Of a DNA stretch of 64,000 bases, positions 32,769 through 42,067 are shown piece after piece. The notes below the pieces were generated by a model. That model saw only the letters and a list, made by a program, of their open reading frames with translations, was not told the origin of the DNA and did not search any database. Position numbers and translations under genes: made by a program. The stretch is from Ureibacillus yapensis. GTDB lineage: Bacteria; Bacillota; Bacilli; Bacillales_A; Planococcaceae. The stretch's first letter is position 1. Each line of letters opens with the position of its first letter. Location of the stretch: the NCBI RefSeq assembly GCF_003515775.1, contig NZ_QWEI01000006.1, positions 107,870 through 171,869 of the forward strand. The letters are read 5' to 3'.

Positions 32769-33258
32769 AGCACCATACAATGATTTCGATAGGTGTAGTT
32801 TGCGAGGGGATGCTTCTGGTAGTGGGTCCATAGATGACAATGAGGTTATGGTTGGCAGGATTCTTCGTGAAAGGCTGCCAGTTTCTTAACAAAACAGGTG
32901 TATTTGGGGAAAGATTCAATTTTAATTGGCCATCCCTGCTAACGAGTTCGCTATTGAAAAAGTCTACTTTCACATTTTCGAAATTATTTTCTTTCACAAC
33001 AATCAGTGCTTGGTATTGAGGCGGATAAATCAACGGAGCCGGCGCGTTGCCATCATAGTAGCCTGTAATCCTATCACCAACATTCACCGTTTCGGCGTAA
33101 ACAAAGTACGTAGTAGGGGATATGACGAAATTCACGATGCCGCCTTGCATATTTTCGACCGTCATCAATTTATAACAACCTTCGCTTTCACCGTTTTGCC
33201 CAATCATAAAATCATTAATCTGCGTAACAATGCCTCGAAAAGCAATAAAATTTACCAT
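32767..33258 (-). CDS. Hypothetical protein, 163 aa
   Basis: A 163-residue soluble protein with a beta-rich N-terminal half (FIAFRGIVTQINDFMIG; VNFVISPTTYFVYAETVNVG; a GDRITGYYDGNAPAPLIYPP block near residues 60-79 reminiscent of OB-like folds). Second ATG (33258) is preferred because AAAGGG is 6 nt upstream; the first ATG overlaps it. I recall similar Firmicutes proteins of unknown function but no named family. Ligand or nucleic-acid binding is conceivable. Confidence 0.75.
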   Translation of the reverse strand: MVNFIAFRGIVTQINDFMIGQNGESEGCYKLMTVENMQGGIVNFVISPTTYFVYAETVNVGDRITGYYDGNAPAPLIYPPQYQALIVVKENNFENVKVDFFNSELVSRDGQLKLNLSPNTPVLLRNWQPFTKNPANHNLIVIYGPTTRSIPSQTTPIEIIVWC

Positions 33259-33264
33259 ATCCAT

Positions 33265-33832
33265 CCCTTTCCCTCATGATGTCCGTTCTCCAAAAAAGAC
33301 ATGCATCCTTGGAAAAATCCTGTTCAAACTGTCTCCTTAATTTATGTGAAATGGCCAGGTTGGGTGATTGCATATGAGAAAGGTCTGGCTAAATAATCGG
33401 TTAGGCTGTAAGGAACCAAATAATTAAGAAGTTCACGGAAGAAAATACTGCTTCTCTTAGAGAACGGATGAGTTATGAGGATTAGTCAAAGTAATAGGGG
33501 ACCTAGGCTGGCATGTTAAACGCGTTTAAGCAGAATGAATACTTCATATTCCAAACTCTCTCCATTGGAACATTCGACTATCAAAGTTAAATATATGAAA
33601 GCATTCTATAAATTAATATTAATAGAATAATAATTTATAATTGCCAATCAAATTTTTCGTTTAGCTAGTTTGTTAGAAAAACATTGTTAGAACAGGGTTT
33701 TGTGCCTATTTGCAATATGGAGGTAGTATTATCCTGTTGTTTTATTACTGAATTGTAATATAACATTCATATTGTTGTAATAGTTTTCTGCAATAATGAA
33801 ACACGCAATAGAAATCAAAGGAGAGTGCAAGA
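33265..33832. other. GH3 upstream region with LacI-type palindrome
   Basis: About 570 nt without a gene. The perfect 14-bp palindrome TTAAACGCGTTTAA at 33516-33529 has the central CG typical of LacI/GalR-family operators (cre-related). It lies 300 nt upstream of the GH3 start. The rest is AT-rich with no clear promoter. Confidence 0.5.
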
Positions 33833-36286
33833 GTGATAAAAAAGGTTGGTTCAATTTTATTGACAGCAACGATTACTTTGTCTTCGTTAGTTCCTGCAAA
33901 TGCGGCGACTACTGGAACAAAGGAAATCGGACCCTGGATGAACACCCAGTTGTCAGCTGAGGAGCGCACGGAGCTGCTTCTTGACGAGATGACGATGGAA
34001 CAAAAAATCCAGCAAATCGCTATTTCGCGATTCAATGAGAACGACAAAGGCGAGACAGTTACCATTAACAAAAAAGGTGAGAATGCGTACCAAAGCGGCG
34101 AATTTGCGCCAGAAGGTACTCTGCCTGGATGTGAATGGCAGGACACTGGCCGTCAGATTAAAGGAATTGAAGAGTTGGGAATTCCAACAATCCGTATGAC
34201 TAACGGTGGTACGGGCGTAAAGGGTGGATCTTGCGGTAATGACCCAGAAGCAACGGGACTACCATCTACTCCTGCATTAGCAGCAACTTTCAACAAAGAG
34301 CTTAACTATGAAGCAGGCCGAATTCTTGGTGAAGAAACTCGTGCCTTTGCGCATCACGTGTTGCTTGGACCAGGTATGAACCTAATCCGTCACCCATACG
34401 GTGGACGTAACTATGAGTACTTCAGTGAAGACCCATACTTGACAGGTATCCTGGCGACTGAACAAACAAAAGGTATCCAGGACCAAGGTGTACAGGCACA
34501 GCTTAAGCACTTGGCTGGAAACGAGCAAGAGACTGAACGATGGACAATGGGCGTTCAGGTACCATCAAAGGCTATGAATGAGTTATACATGTTGCCTTTC
34601 GAAATGACCGTTAAAGATGCTAACCCAGCTTCTGTAATGTGTTCATTCCCGGATGTTAACGGAACATATGCTTGTGATAGCTCTGAATTGCTTCAAGATG
34701 CCCTACGCAGAAACTGGGGCTTCGATGGTTATGTAATGAGTGACCGTCGTGCGATTCACGACACGGTAGCTGCCATCAAGGCGGGTACGAATGTTGAGTT
34801 AGACTGGGCACCACAGTACTACACTGAGGAAAAAATTCAGGATGCACTTGACTCAGGTGCTGTAACTGAGGACGATATCGACAATTTACTTCGTCCACGC
34901 TACATCAAGATGATCGAGTTTGGCCACATGGATGAGCCTTACGACAAGTTCATGCCTGAAATCGTCGATCCGATTGCTAATGGTAAAAGTGCATTGAAAA
35001 TGGCTGAAGAAGGTGCCGTACTATTAAAGAACGATAACAACTTCTTGCCATTAGACGGTGAACCGGATTCAATCGCATTAATCGGACTTGAGTGGTTCGC
35101 AGGTGAGGCAAAAATGTCTCCACGCTCTGTTCGAGACAATAACGAGAACGTAAATGCTCCTTACACGGTTACTCCGCAACAAGGACTGGAAAACGTAATT
35201 GAAGAATTAGGTTACGATACTGAAGTAACATACAACGATGGCCGTGATCCTGAAGCTGCTGCTAAATTAGCTGCTGAGTCAGATGTCGTCCTTCTAATGA
35301 TTGGTGACAATCCGCATGAGACTGTTGACCGCGATACTTTAGGTTTCCCTGCAATTGATCTTGATAAACACAAAGAACGAGAAAACTTTGTAGAACAAGA
35401 GCCACTAATCGATGCGGTTCTAGAAGCCAATGCAGAAAACACAGCTGTAGTTCTAAAAACTTCAGGTACGGTACTTATGCCATGGTTGGATGAGGTACCA
35501 GCAGTACTTGAAGCTTGGTTCCCAGGCATGGAAGATGGAAATGCCGTGGCTAACTTGCTTTACGGTAAAGTGAATCCTTCCGGTAAGCTACCTATGACAT
35601 TTGGTGCGACTGAGCGTGAAGCTGCCTTCGCGACAGAAGAACAATTCCCTGGAACGCGTCAAGATACTGGCAAGCCAGGTGGACCAGGACCATACGGTGA
35701 CGGTTCCGACCAATTAATCGCTAAATACACTGAAGGTCTAGAGATGGGCTACCGCTGGTATGAAGCAAACGATGTGAAGCCAGTCTTCCCATTCGGACAC
35801 GGTCTTTCTTATACAACTTTCGAGTATGATAATCTTAAAGTGAAAAAAGTCCACGGCAATAAAGGTTCTATAGCTGGTATTGACGTGTCCTTCACAATCA
35901 CGAACACAGGCGATGTTGCCGGTAAAGAAGCGGCACAGGTCTACATGACACTTCCAGATGAAGCTGGTCAGCCAACTAAACGTCTTGTGAACTTCGAGAA
36001 GGTTGATCTTCAGCCAGGTGAAAGCGAACGTGTTACTGTTCGCATTAACCATGATGACTCCAACCACCCATTCTCTTACTTCGTTCCGGAAGAACCGGAT
36101 AACTTGGCGAACTGGGCTGATGGCGAGTGGGTTACTGCTAAGGGTAAATACCGCGTACATGTCGGTGGTTCTTCAGCAGATACTCCGTTGGAAAAAGATA
36201 TCCCGTTGAACTTCAAAAACAACAAGGATAACGGTAAAGGCAATAATGGAAATAAAGGAAACAATGGCAAAGGAAACTCTAAGTAG
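33833..36286 (+). CDS. Exported GH3 family glycosidase
   Basis: An 817-residue secreted glycoside hydrolase family 3 protein, expected to release monosaccharides from the non-reducing ends of beta-linked glycosides. The signal peptide ends near NAATTG (about residue 24). The N-terminal barrel carries TIRMTNGGTGVKGG, LLGPGMNLIRHPYGGRNYEY, QLKHLAGNEQE and the nucleophile in YVMSDRRAIHD (Asp304). In most GH3 enzymes a Trp follows that Asp; here it is Arg. The alpha/beta sandwich spans about 385-610 and the Fn3-like domain about 675-795. The protein ends in an Asn/Gly/Lys tail. GTG start with AAAGGAGAG upstream. Confidence 0.93.
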   Translation: MIKKVGSILLTATITLSSLVPANAATTGTKEIGPWMNTQLSAEERTELLLDEMTMEQKIQQIAISRFNENDKGETVTINKKGENAYQSGEFAPEGTLPGCEWQDTGRQIKGIEELGIPTIRMTNGGTGVKGGSCGNDPEATGLPSTPALAATFNKELNYEAGRILGEETRAFAHHVLLGPGMNLIRHPYGGRNYEYFSEDPYLTGILATEQTKGIQDQGVQAQLKHLAGNEQETERWTMGVQVPSKAMNELYMLPFEMTVKDANPASVMCSFPDVNGTYACDSSELLQDALRRNWGFDGYVMSDRRAIHDTVAAIKAGTNVELDWAPQYYTEEKIQDALDSGAVTEDDIDNLLRPRYIKMIEFGHMDEPYDKFMPEIVDPIANGKSALKMAEEGAVLLKNDNNFLPLDGEPDSIALIGLEWFAGEAKMSPRSVRDNNENVNAPYTVTPQQGLENVIEELGYDTEVTYNDGRDPEAAAKLAAESDVVLLMIGDNPHETVDRDTLGFPAIDLDKHKERENFVEQEPLIDAVLEANAENTAVVLKTSGTVLMPWLDEVPAVLEAWFPGMEDGNAVANLLYGKVNPSGKLPMTFGATEREAAFATEEQFPGTRQDTGKPGGPGPYGDGSDQLIAKYTEGLEMGYRWYEANDVKPVFPFGHGLSYTTFEYDNLKVKKVHGNKGSIAGIDVSFTITNTGDVAGKEAAQVYMTLPDEAGQPTKRLVNFEKVDLQPGESERVTVRINHDDSNHPFSYFVPEEPDNLANWADGEWVTAKGKYRVHVGGSSADTPLEKDIPLNFKNNKDNGKGNNGNKGNNGKGNSK

Positions 36287-36343
36287 ATCCTTGGCTACGG
36301 GATGAAACGTCGGCCCATTATGGGGTCGTCCGAACATCCGGAG

Positions 36344-36371
36344 GCGGTGGGCGCGTGCGCTCACCGCTTTT
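36344..36371 (+). terminator. Terminator after the GH3 gene
   Basis: GCGGTGGGCGC / GCGCTCACCGC stem followed by TTTT. Confidence 0.82.
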
Positions 36372-36433
36372 CTTATCGCTTCAATGAGCGATGTAAGGGT
36401 GATAATAATCCAGAAAGGACGTGAAAAAGTCTG

Positions 36434-38071
36434 ATGAAAGAATCTGTTCGGAAAAACCGCCGAGGTCCTGTGCGTTGGTGGTGGGTGGTGCTTGGTCTGG
36501 TGGTATTCCTGACCGCATGCACCGTCGAAAAATCCGATGGACCAATCGAAAGTGATGAAGCTGTAGAAACTGATAGGCAAGTGGAGAACGATGAAGCTGT
36601 AGAAACTGACAGGCAAGTGGAGAACGATGAAACTGTGGACCCCGAAAATCCAACCGAGAGTGATAAAGCCGTAGAACCGGCACCATCCGAGAGCGGCGAC
36701 TGGCAGGCCCCTGGTTTGGTTGATCGATCCGGCAAGCCGATTGAGATACCGGCGCCAGGTCCGGCCAAGGGGAGAACCCTTGACGTCACGGAATTCGGTG
36801 CAAATCCGGAGCCGGACTCAAACGATGACGCAGCAGCTATCCGGGCTGCCTTGGATGCGGCTGAACCCGGTGACGAAGTCCTGCTGCCGGCGGGCACGTA
36901 TGACTTGCGCTCAACTGATCCAGCCGACGAATCGGCGAACATCGTGCTGAAAAGCGGTGTTGACCTTCGCGGTGAAGGCCAGGAGAACACTGTGCTGTTG
37001 ACCTCCTTTGACGGCGAGGATGACAGCCGGGTAATCCGCGGCTCAGGCATCAACGATGTTATCGTCGCTGATTTTACCATCACCTCCCGTTATGAGGGCC
37101 CGCTCGGCGATGACCCTGACGACGGCGACGCGAGTGGTGGTCCGATGTACGGAATTTACCTGGGTGCCCATAAAGGGCAGGCTAGCTCCGAAATCCTAGT
37201 GGAGAACGTGAGCATCCGCAAGTTCGAGCGCCACGGCATCTCGGTCAAGAACAGCCGTGAAGTAACCCTCTCTGGAAACTATATCAGTGAGGCAACTGCC
37301 GTCGGTCCCGGTGGACAGGGCTACGGAATTGCAATTGAAGGTTCAGCGGATCAGCATGATCCGGATGCCTCCAACGATTCCCGCCACAATGTCGTCATCG
37401 GCAATACCTTTGATGGCAAGCATCTTCGGCATGCTATCTTGCTGCAGTTCCCCACGCACAACAATCTAGTGGCGAACAATACCATTGTAGGCAGCCACCT
37501 TGACGCAATCGACCTGCACGGCGAGGGTGAATACCTGAATGAAGTCCGGGAAAACACAGTCATTGGCGGGCAAAAGGCGGGCATCGCGCTGGGCAATTCC
37601 GGCGGGTCCAAGAACAAGCACGATGCCACAGGACCTGGAAACTGGGTGCACTCAAACAACCTGATAGGGAACCGTGAAGGAATTCTGGTCATCCTGGGAA
37701 CTCCTGAAACACTTATCGAGAACAACAGAATCACTGCCAAGGACGATTCAAAAACTGGCATTGAGGTGCGCAATGGACCGGGCACGAAGGTGCAAGGTAA
37801 CCAGATTACTGGAGGGACTGACGAGTTCTGGGCCATCCGGCTCAAAGAGGACCGCGGTACTGAAGGACGGGGCAAAGGAATCCCCTCTGACATCAGGATT
37901 AAGAGCAACGTCATTCGACAGGCAGCCAATGGCATCAGAATCGATGCAGGACAGAACCTCAAAGTGGTGGAAAATGATGTCTACGGAATTGACGGAAAAG
38001 AGCTAAAGATGGCCGACGGAATTAAAATAAGCGGGTCTGTTAAGAAATCCAGCTCCAAGTCGGAGCAGTAA
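36434..38071 (+). CDS. Lipoprotein with pectate-lyase-like beta-helix
   Basis: A 545-residue lipoprotein: a basic start, a Trp-rich hydrophobic stretch and lipobox LTAC (Cys29). Residues about 38-85 are an acidic linker with a duplicated 12-residue unit (DEAVETDRQVEN). From about residue 110 a right-handed parallel beta-helix runs to the end: a Pectate_lyase_3-type entry (VTEFGANPEPDSNDDAAAIR) followed by NosD/PbH1-like coils (GISVKNSREVTLSGNYIS; NLVANNTIVGSHLDAIDLHG). Probably a polysaccharide lyase or hydrolase displayed at the cell surface. It follows GH3 by about 150 nt and is G+C-rich relative to the surroundings, suggesting joint acquisition. Ribosome-binding site AAAGGACG. Confidence 0.87.
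   Translation: MKESVRKNRRGPVRWWWVVLGLVVFLTACTVEKSDGPIESDEAVETDRQVENDEAVETDRQVENDETVDPENPTESDKAVEPAPSESGDWQAPGLVDRSGKPIEIPAPGPAKGRTLDVTEFGANPEPDSNDDAAAIRAALDAAEPGDEVLLPAGTYDLRSTDPADESANIVLKSGVDLRGEGQENTVLLTSFDGEDDSRVIRGSGINDVIVADFTITSRYEGPLGDDPDDGDASGGPMYGIYLGAHKGQASSEILVENVSIRKFERHGISVKNSREVTLSGNYISEATAVGPGGQGYGIAIEGSADQHDPDASNDSRHNVVIGNTFDGKHLRHAILLQFPTHNNLVANNTIVGSHLDAIDLHGEGEYLNEVRENTVIGGQKAGIALGNSGGSKNKHDATGPGNWVHSNNLIGNREGILVILGTPETLIENNRITAKDDSKTGIEVRNGPGTKVQGNQITGGTDEFWAIRLKEDRGTEGRGKGIPSDIRIKSNVIRQAANGIRIDAGQNLKVVENDVYGIDGKELKMADGIKISGSVKKSSSKSEQ
36554..36638 (+). repeat. 36-bp in-frame tandem repeat
   Basis: GATGAAGCTGTAGAAACTGA begins each unit at 36554 and 36590; a third partial unit begins at 36626. 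Only a silent T/C change separates the two full copies, which points to a recent duplication. Encodes the acidic linker behind the lipid anchor. Confidence 0.9.
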
Positions 38072-38106
38072 CGCTTGAATCAGCTGTACGTCCATATATT
38101 AAAATT

Positions 38107-38142
38107 AACCCAGCCTTCATCTAATTGAGGGCTGGGTTTTTT
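38107..38142 (+). terminator. Terminator after the beta-helix gene
   Basis: AACCCAGCC / GGGCTGGGTT stem followed by TTTT. Confidence 0.92.
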
Positions 38143-38312
38143 CTTATTATATTAGGTAAGAAAGCCGAAAATTCCACAAAATGAATAAGGTCATTCATCC
38201 CATTTTGGAGGAGACTCTGCATACCTATAGTGCTTTGCTAATACAATAGAATGATTGGATAAAGGCTTATTGATTACGTGCAAGTATTACCTTATATAGT
38301 GGGGGAAGATAC

Positions 38313-38705
38313 ATGAACGTATGGATACGGATTGCCGAATTGCTTTTGGGCATCATCTTTTTGGGAGCAGGTTTAAATGGGTACGTAGTGTTATTTGGAT
38401 TTGAAGCTTTTGCTCCGACCAGTCCAGCAGCAATGGAGTTTTTAGGGGATGGCCATTTCTTGGCATTGGAAAAAGGTGTGGAAATCATCGCCGGAACCTT
38501 CCTGTTAATTGGTCGGTTCGTTCCACTGGTTTTAATTGTGTTAGCAAGTATTGTCGTTAACATATTGGCTTTTCACCTGTTTGTAGATTCCGATTTGCTT
38601 GTATTAGCGTTATTCGTTACGGTGTTGGAAGGATTCTTGGTATGGTATTATCGTGAAAGTTTTAAAGGGATATTGGAAGGTAAACCGAAAGTGAATAAAA
38701 AATGA
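38313..38705 (+). CDS. DoxX-like membrane protein
   Basis: A 130-residue integral membrane protein with four hydrophobic segments (about 5-25, 45-68, 70-92, 94-112) and a short basic C-terminus. The Asn/Gly-rich IIFLGAGLNGYV and EKGVEIIAGTFLLIGRFVPL blocks are typical of the DoxX/DoxX-like superfamily. Function in this group is unclear. GGGGGAAG lies 4-5 nt upstream of ATG 38313. Followed by a terminator. Confidence 0.85.
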   Translation: MNVWIRIAELLLGIIFLGAGLNGYVVLFGFEAFAPTSPAAMEFLGDGHFLALEKGVEIIAGTFLLIGRFVPLVLIVLASIVVNILAFHLFVDSDLLVLALFVTVLEGFLVWYYRESFKGILEGKPKVNKK

Positions 38706-38749
38706 ATTAAGATTGTATTCTGATATAAAAGAATTTGATAAAAAGGCAG

Positions 38750-38782
38750 CAGCACCATTCCGCTTGTGGGTGGTGCTGTTTT
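38750..38782 (+). terminator. Terminator after DoxX-like gene
   Basis: CAGCACC / GGTGCTG stem with a 15-nt loop, then TTTTG. The remainder of the 350-nt gap to the MFS gene is AT-rich with no gene seen. Confidence 0.75.
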
Positions 38783-39021
38783 GTTTGGGTATTCAAAAAG
38801 TCAAGAGGGCTTTTGGTACAACAGCAATCATATCCACTATCAAATATCCTTTTTAAAGTGAAATTGAACTTTTAATCTAAGTCATTTTAATAAATTTTCT
38901 TATCACTTATCAACTTCATGTATTACCTATATTTAGAATGTGTAATAGTTCGTAATACTTTTATCTTAAAATTGAAAAGTTTACTTTTCTAAAATAGGGT
39001 AATAATTAATTAACAAAAAAA

Positions 39022-39039
39022 AAGGGGAATCTTCCCCTT
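39022..39039 (+). promoter_or_regulatory. Hairpin directly before the MFS ribosome-binding site
   Basis: AAGGGGAA-TC-TTCCCCTT, a perfect 8-bp stem with a 2-nt gap, 6 nt before GAGGAG. The left arm follows an A-run. It could stabilise the 5' end or influence access to the ribosome-binding site. Confidence 0.45.
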
Positions 39040-39055
39040 ACATAATGAGGAGTTG

Positions 39056-40441
39056 GTGAACATTACTTCATCGATAAGGGAAACGAAAGAAAATAATAAT
39101 GGAATGAAACAAGTATTAGCGGGTTCTGCATACGGAAATATGATTGAATGGTTTGATTATGCTTCATACGGATATTTAGCCACCATAATCGCCACTGTAT
39201 TTTTTGCTCCAGGAAATGAAACGGCAGCGTTACTGAATACCTTTGCTGTTTTTGCATTATCCTTTCTGATTAGGCCAATCGGCGGGATGGTTTGGGGGCA
39301 TTATGGCGACCGAATTGGCCGTAAAAAGATTCTCATTCTAACAATGTGTATGATGTCCCTATCCACATTTGCCATTGGTTTGATTCCGAGTTATGAAAGC
39401 ATTGGAATATTAGCGCCAATCTTATTATTGGTTTGTCGTATTGTACAAGGATTTTCTGCTTCTGGTGAATACGCAGGTGCTTCATTAATGATTGCGGAGC
39501 ATGCACCAAAGAAGAAGAGAGGTTTATTGGTCAGTATGGTTCCTGCCAGTACAGCTGCTGGTATGCTGCTGGGGGCAGTGGTGACGTCAATCTTGCAATT
39601 TTCATTAACGGCTGAAGCACTGGCAAGCTGGGGTTGGAGAATTCCATTTTTATTATCCTTGCCACTAGGTGCAATTGGATTGGTTATTCGATTAAAGATG
39701 GAGGACTCACCGGTATTTAATGAAATGAACGAAGATGAATCTTCTGAGAAACAACTTGGCATGCTAGAAGGAATTAAGAAATATAAAGGAAAAATACTGA
39801 TTGCGTTGGGCGTTATTTGCTTAAATGCCGTTGGTTTCTACATTATCTTATCCTACATGCCGACCTATTTAACGACGGTATTAAAATTTGATAGTTTGCA
39901 AAGTACACTTATAACGATTTTTACATTATTCACGTATGTCGTCATGCTTCCGATTGTGGGGAAAATAACGGACCGCTTTGGAAGAAAACCGGTATTGATG
40001 ACTGCATGTATTCTATTTATCCTATTCACTTATCCGATCTTCATGTTAATGAGTATGGGTGGAGCATTCACCATTATTTCAATGATCCTACTAGGAGCCA
40101 TTTTGGCTTGTAATGATGGTGTGTTAGCTACATTTTTATCGGAAATGTTCCCGACAGAGGTAAGATATAGTGGATTCGGTGTTTCCTTTAATGCAGGGAA
40201 TGCGGTTTTCGGCGGAACAGCGCCTTATGTGGCGACCTTCTTGGTTGCGGCAAGCGGCAACGATTTCGCACCAGCTTTCTATTTAATGGCTGGAGCATTG
40301 ATCGCCCTATTTTCTCTCCTAAAAACAAAGGAAACTGTCAACATCTCACTGAATAATGTAAAACAAAAGAAAAGAAAAAGTGTAGTTTCCAAGCAATCGA
40401 AATATACGAAATACAAAGAATCAGTCATTGGTGATAGATAA
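39056..40441 (+). CDS. MFS transporter of the MHS (ProP/ShiA-like) family
   Basis: A 461-residue symporter with 12 predicted membrane segments. Signature blocks are GNMIEWFDYASYGYLAT near residue 24, FLIRPIGGMVWGHYGDRIGRKK near 78-99 (quoted in part: GGMVWGHYGDRIGRKK), RIVQGFSASGEYAGAS and a second-half GKITDRFGRKPVL. MHS members carry metabolites such as proline, betaine, shikimate or dicarboxylates with H+. The substrate cannot be told. Start is uncertain: GAGGAG is only a few nt from TTG 39053/GTG 39056. Terminator follows. Confidence 0.9.
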   Translation: MNITSSIRETKENNNGMKQVLAGSAYGNMIEWFDYASYGYLATIIATVFFAPGNETAALLNTFAVFALSFLIRPIGGMVWGHYGDRIGRKKILILTMCMMSLSTFAIGLIPSYESIGILAPILLLVCRIVQGFSASGEYAGASLMIAEHAPKKKRGLLVSMVPASTAAGMLLGAVVTSILQFSLTAEALASWGWRIPFLLSLPLGAIGLVIRLKMEDSPVFNEMNEDESSEKQLGMLEGIKKYKGKILIALGVICLNAVGFYIILSYMPTYLTTVLKFDSLQSTLITIFTLFTYVVMLPIVGKITDRFGRKPVLMTACILFILFTYPIFMLMSMGGAFTIISMILLGAILACNDGVLATFLSEMFPTEVRYSGFGVSFNAGNAVFGGTAPYVATFLVAASGNDFAPAFYLMAGALIALFSLLKTKETVNISLNNVKQKKRKSVVSKQSKYTKYKESVIGDR

Positions 40442-40480
40442 TGAGAAGTTTAGAAGATGGTTTTACTGTTTGAAAGAAGG

Positions 40481-40520
40481 CAAGTGGGGGAAAAGATTTC
40501 TTTTCCTCCACTTGTTTTTG
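40481..40520 (+). terminator. Terminator after the MFS gene
   Basis: CAAGTGGGGGAAAAG / CTTTTCCTCCACTTG, a 15-bp stem with one G:U and 4-nt loop, then TTTTTG. Confidence 0.92.
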
Positions 40521-40618
40521 TTTTTCGTAAAACGGTGTTTTCTCGGTAGAACATTTCCCATATCTACTGGCCCATCTTTGTTATAGTGTTTATAGGAGAT
40601 AGAATGGAGGGAATAAAT

Positions 40619-41530
40619 TTGGCTGTTCCAGGTTATCAAGATTTTATGTACCCATTTCTAAAACAATTGGAAGACGGTCAAGTATATAAATTACAGGACC
40701 TATATGTTTTGCTGGCAAACCATTTTAATTTAACGGATGAAGAAGTTGCAGAGAAACTCCCAAGCGGCAAGCAAACCATATTGAATAATCGAATTGGCTG
40801 GGCCAGAACTTACCTAAATAAAGCAGGGTTAATTCAGGTGGTAAGTAGAGGTGTTTTTAAAATAACTGAAGAAGGGTTAAGTGTACTAAATAATCCTGAT
40901 GTGACTAGAATTGATCGGAAGTTTTTAACCAGATATGAAAACTTTAATGAATTTATCAATAATCAATCCGAAGATAAGAAAACACCGAAAGCATCAGTTG
41001 ATGAGGAACAAACCCCTCGTGAACTCATTGGATACAACTATACTGTTTTGAAAAATGAACTTCAAGAATTGTTATTAGATAAAATTTTAGAATGTTCACC
41101 TATCTTTTTTGAAGGATTGATTGTCGATTTAATTGTAGCTATGGGCTATGGCGGGTCTGTCAATGATGCGGGAAGAGCCATTGGTAAATCAGGAGATGAA
41201 GGTATTGATGGTATCATCAAGGAAGACGTATTGGGATTGGATATGATTTATTTACAAGCGAAACGATGGAAAGTGGATTCGACTGTTTCAAGACCCGACA
41301 TTCAAGCATTTGTTGGAAGTCTGGTCGGTAAGAAGGCCTCCAAAGGAATTTTCATCACGACAGCTAAATTTTCTAAAGAAGCTAGATTATATGCGAGTTC
41401 AATCGATAAAAGAGTCATTCTGATTGATGGACAAGAACTGACTGATTTGATGTTTAAGTACAACGTAGGAGTATCCAATGTAGAAGTTTATACTATTAAA
41501 AAGATAGATTTGGACTTTTTTGAAGAATGA
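40619..41530 (+). CDS. Mrr-type restriction endonuclease
   Basis: A 303-residue Mrr-family protein, normally a type IV enzyme cutting methylated DNA. The N-terminal winged helix (Mrr_N, MAVPGYQDFMYPFLKQL) is followed by a variable linker and the Mrr_cat PD-(D/E)XK domain. Catalytic block: GYGGSVNDAGRAIGKSGDEG, then IDGII and IYLQAKRW (the QxK variant), then GRPDIQ-like SRPDIQAFVGSLVGKKASKG. TTG 40619 is preceded by GGAGGG about 9 nt upstream; ATG 40586 lacks a site. It is followed 18 nt later by a small gene of the same unit. Confidence 0.92.
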   Translation: MAVPGYQDFMYPFLKQLEDGQVYKLQDLYVLLANHFNLTDEEVAEKLPSGKQTILNNRIGWARTYLNKAGLIQVVSRGVFKITEEGLSVLNNPDVTRIDRKFLTRYENFNEFINNQSEDKKTPKASVDEEQTPRELIGYNYTVLKNELQELLLDKILECSPIFFEGLIVDLIVAMGYGGSVNDAGRAIGKSGDEGIDGIIKEDVLGLDMIYLQAKRWKVDSTVSRPDIQAFVGSLVGKKASKGIFITTAKFSKEARLYASSIDKRVILIDGQELTDLMFKYNVGVSNVEVYTIKKIDLDFFEE

Positions 41531-41548
41531 TAGGAGTGTGTTGAAATT

Positions 41549-41956
41549 ATGCCATCCAGTAAAAATATAAATAAGGCATTTGAAAAAGTTGAATTGAAAG
41601 GTTTGGCGTTAGATGCTTACCTGACGAATCAGTTACCGGGTGTAAGGAAGGTTGCAGAAGAAGAATTTACATATGGATATAAGAAAGTCAGAGCAGACGG
41701 CAGTTTTACCAATAAATTTGCTACCCTGATGATTCTTAGAGGTTTTCCGGCATTAGTACTTCATATAGGCAAAAGAACAGATAAAGAAGGCCTTCGAATG
41801 CAGGAAGATGTGGATCGAATATTAAATCGTGCATATGAAAGAAATGCAAATCAAATGGAAGAAAAAGCACATGAAGTTTTTATTAGGCTGGATTGGGTTA
41901 ATAATCTGAATGATTTAAAACCATTCATCGATAAGGTATATGAAAAGAGAGATTAA
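41549..41956 (+). CDS. Hypothetical protein, 135 aa, co-transcribed with mrr
   Basis: A 135-residue soluble, mixed alpha protein (INKAFEKVELKGLALDAYLT at residues 7-26; EEFTYGYKKVRADGS; ALVLHIGKRTDKEG). It lies 18 nt after the Mrr stop with an AGGAGTG site upstream, so it is likely in the same operon. No cysteine and no nuclease motif seen. Not recognised. Could be an accessory factor of the Mrr system or unrelated. Confidence 0.7.
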   Translation: MPSSKNINKAFEKVELKGLALDAYLTNQLPGVRKVAEEEFTYGYKKVRADGSFTNKFATLMILRGFPALVLHIGKRTDKEGLRMQEDVDRILNRAYERNANQMEEKAHEVFIRLDWVNNLNDLKPFIDKVYEKRD

Positions 41957-41979
41957 TTTTAGTTGTAACAGTAAACCTC

Positions 41980-42004
41980 CTCCGTCTTCTAAAGGCGGAG
42001 TTTT
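41980..42004 (+). terminator. Terminator of the mrr operon
   Basis: CTCCGTCTT / AAGGCGGAG stem with a 3-nt loop, then TTTT. Confidence 0.85.
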
Positions 42005-42067
42005 AGTAATTTTAAGGATAAATATATAAATGAGCTCCCTTTCTGGCGGGAGCCGCTAATGTTCAGC

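Noticed and set aside
32650-32889. 79-codon plus-strand ORF
   Set aside because: Overlaps a terminator-like hairpin and the 3' end of a supported minus-strand gene; no ribosome-binding site.
36373-37083. 236-codon minus-strand frame opposite the beta-helix lipoprotein
   Set aside because: High-G+C shadow of a well supported gene; Ser/Pro-rich composition without domain or start site.
37351-37962. 203-codon minus-strand frame inside the beta-helix gene
   Set aside because: Antisense of the beta-helix coding region; no ribosome-binding site.
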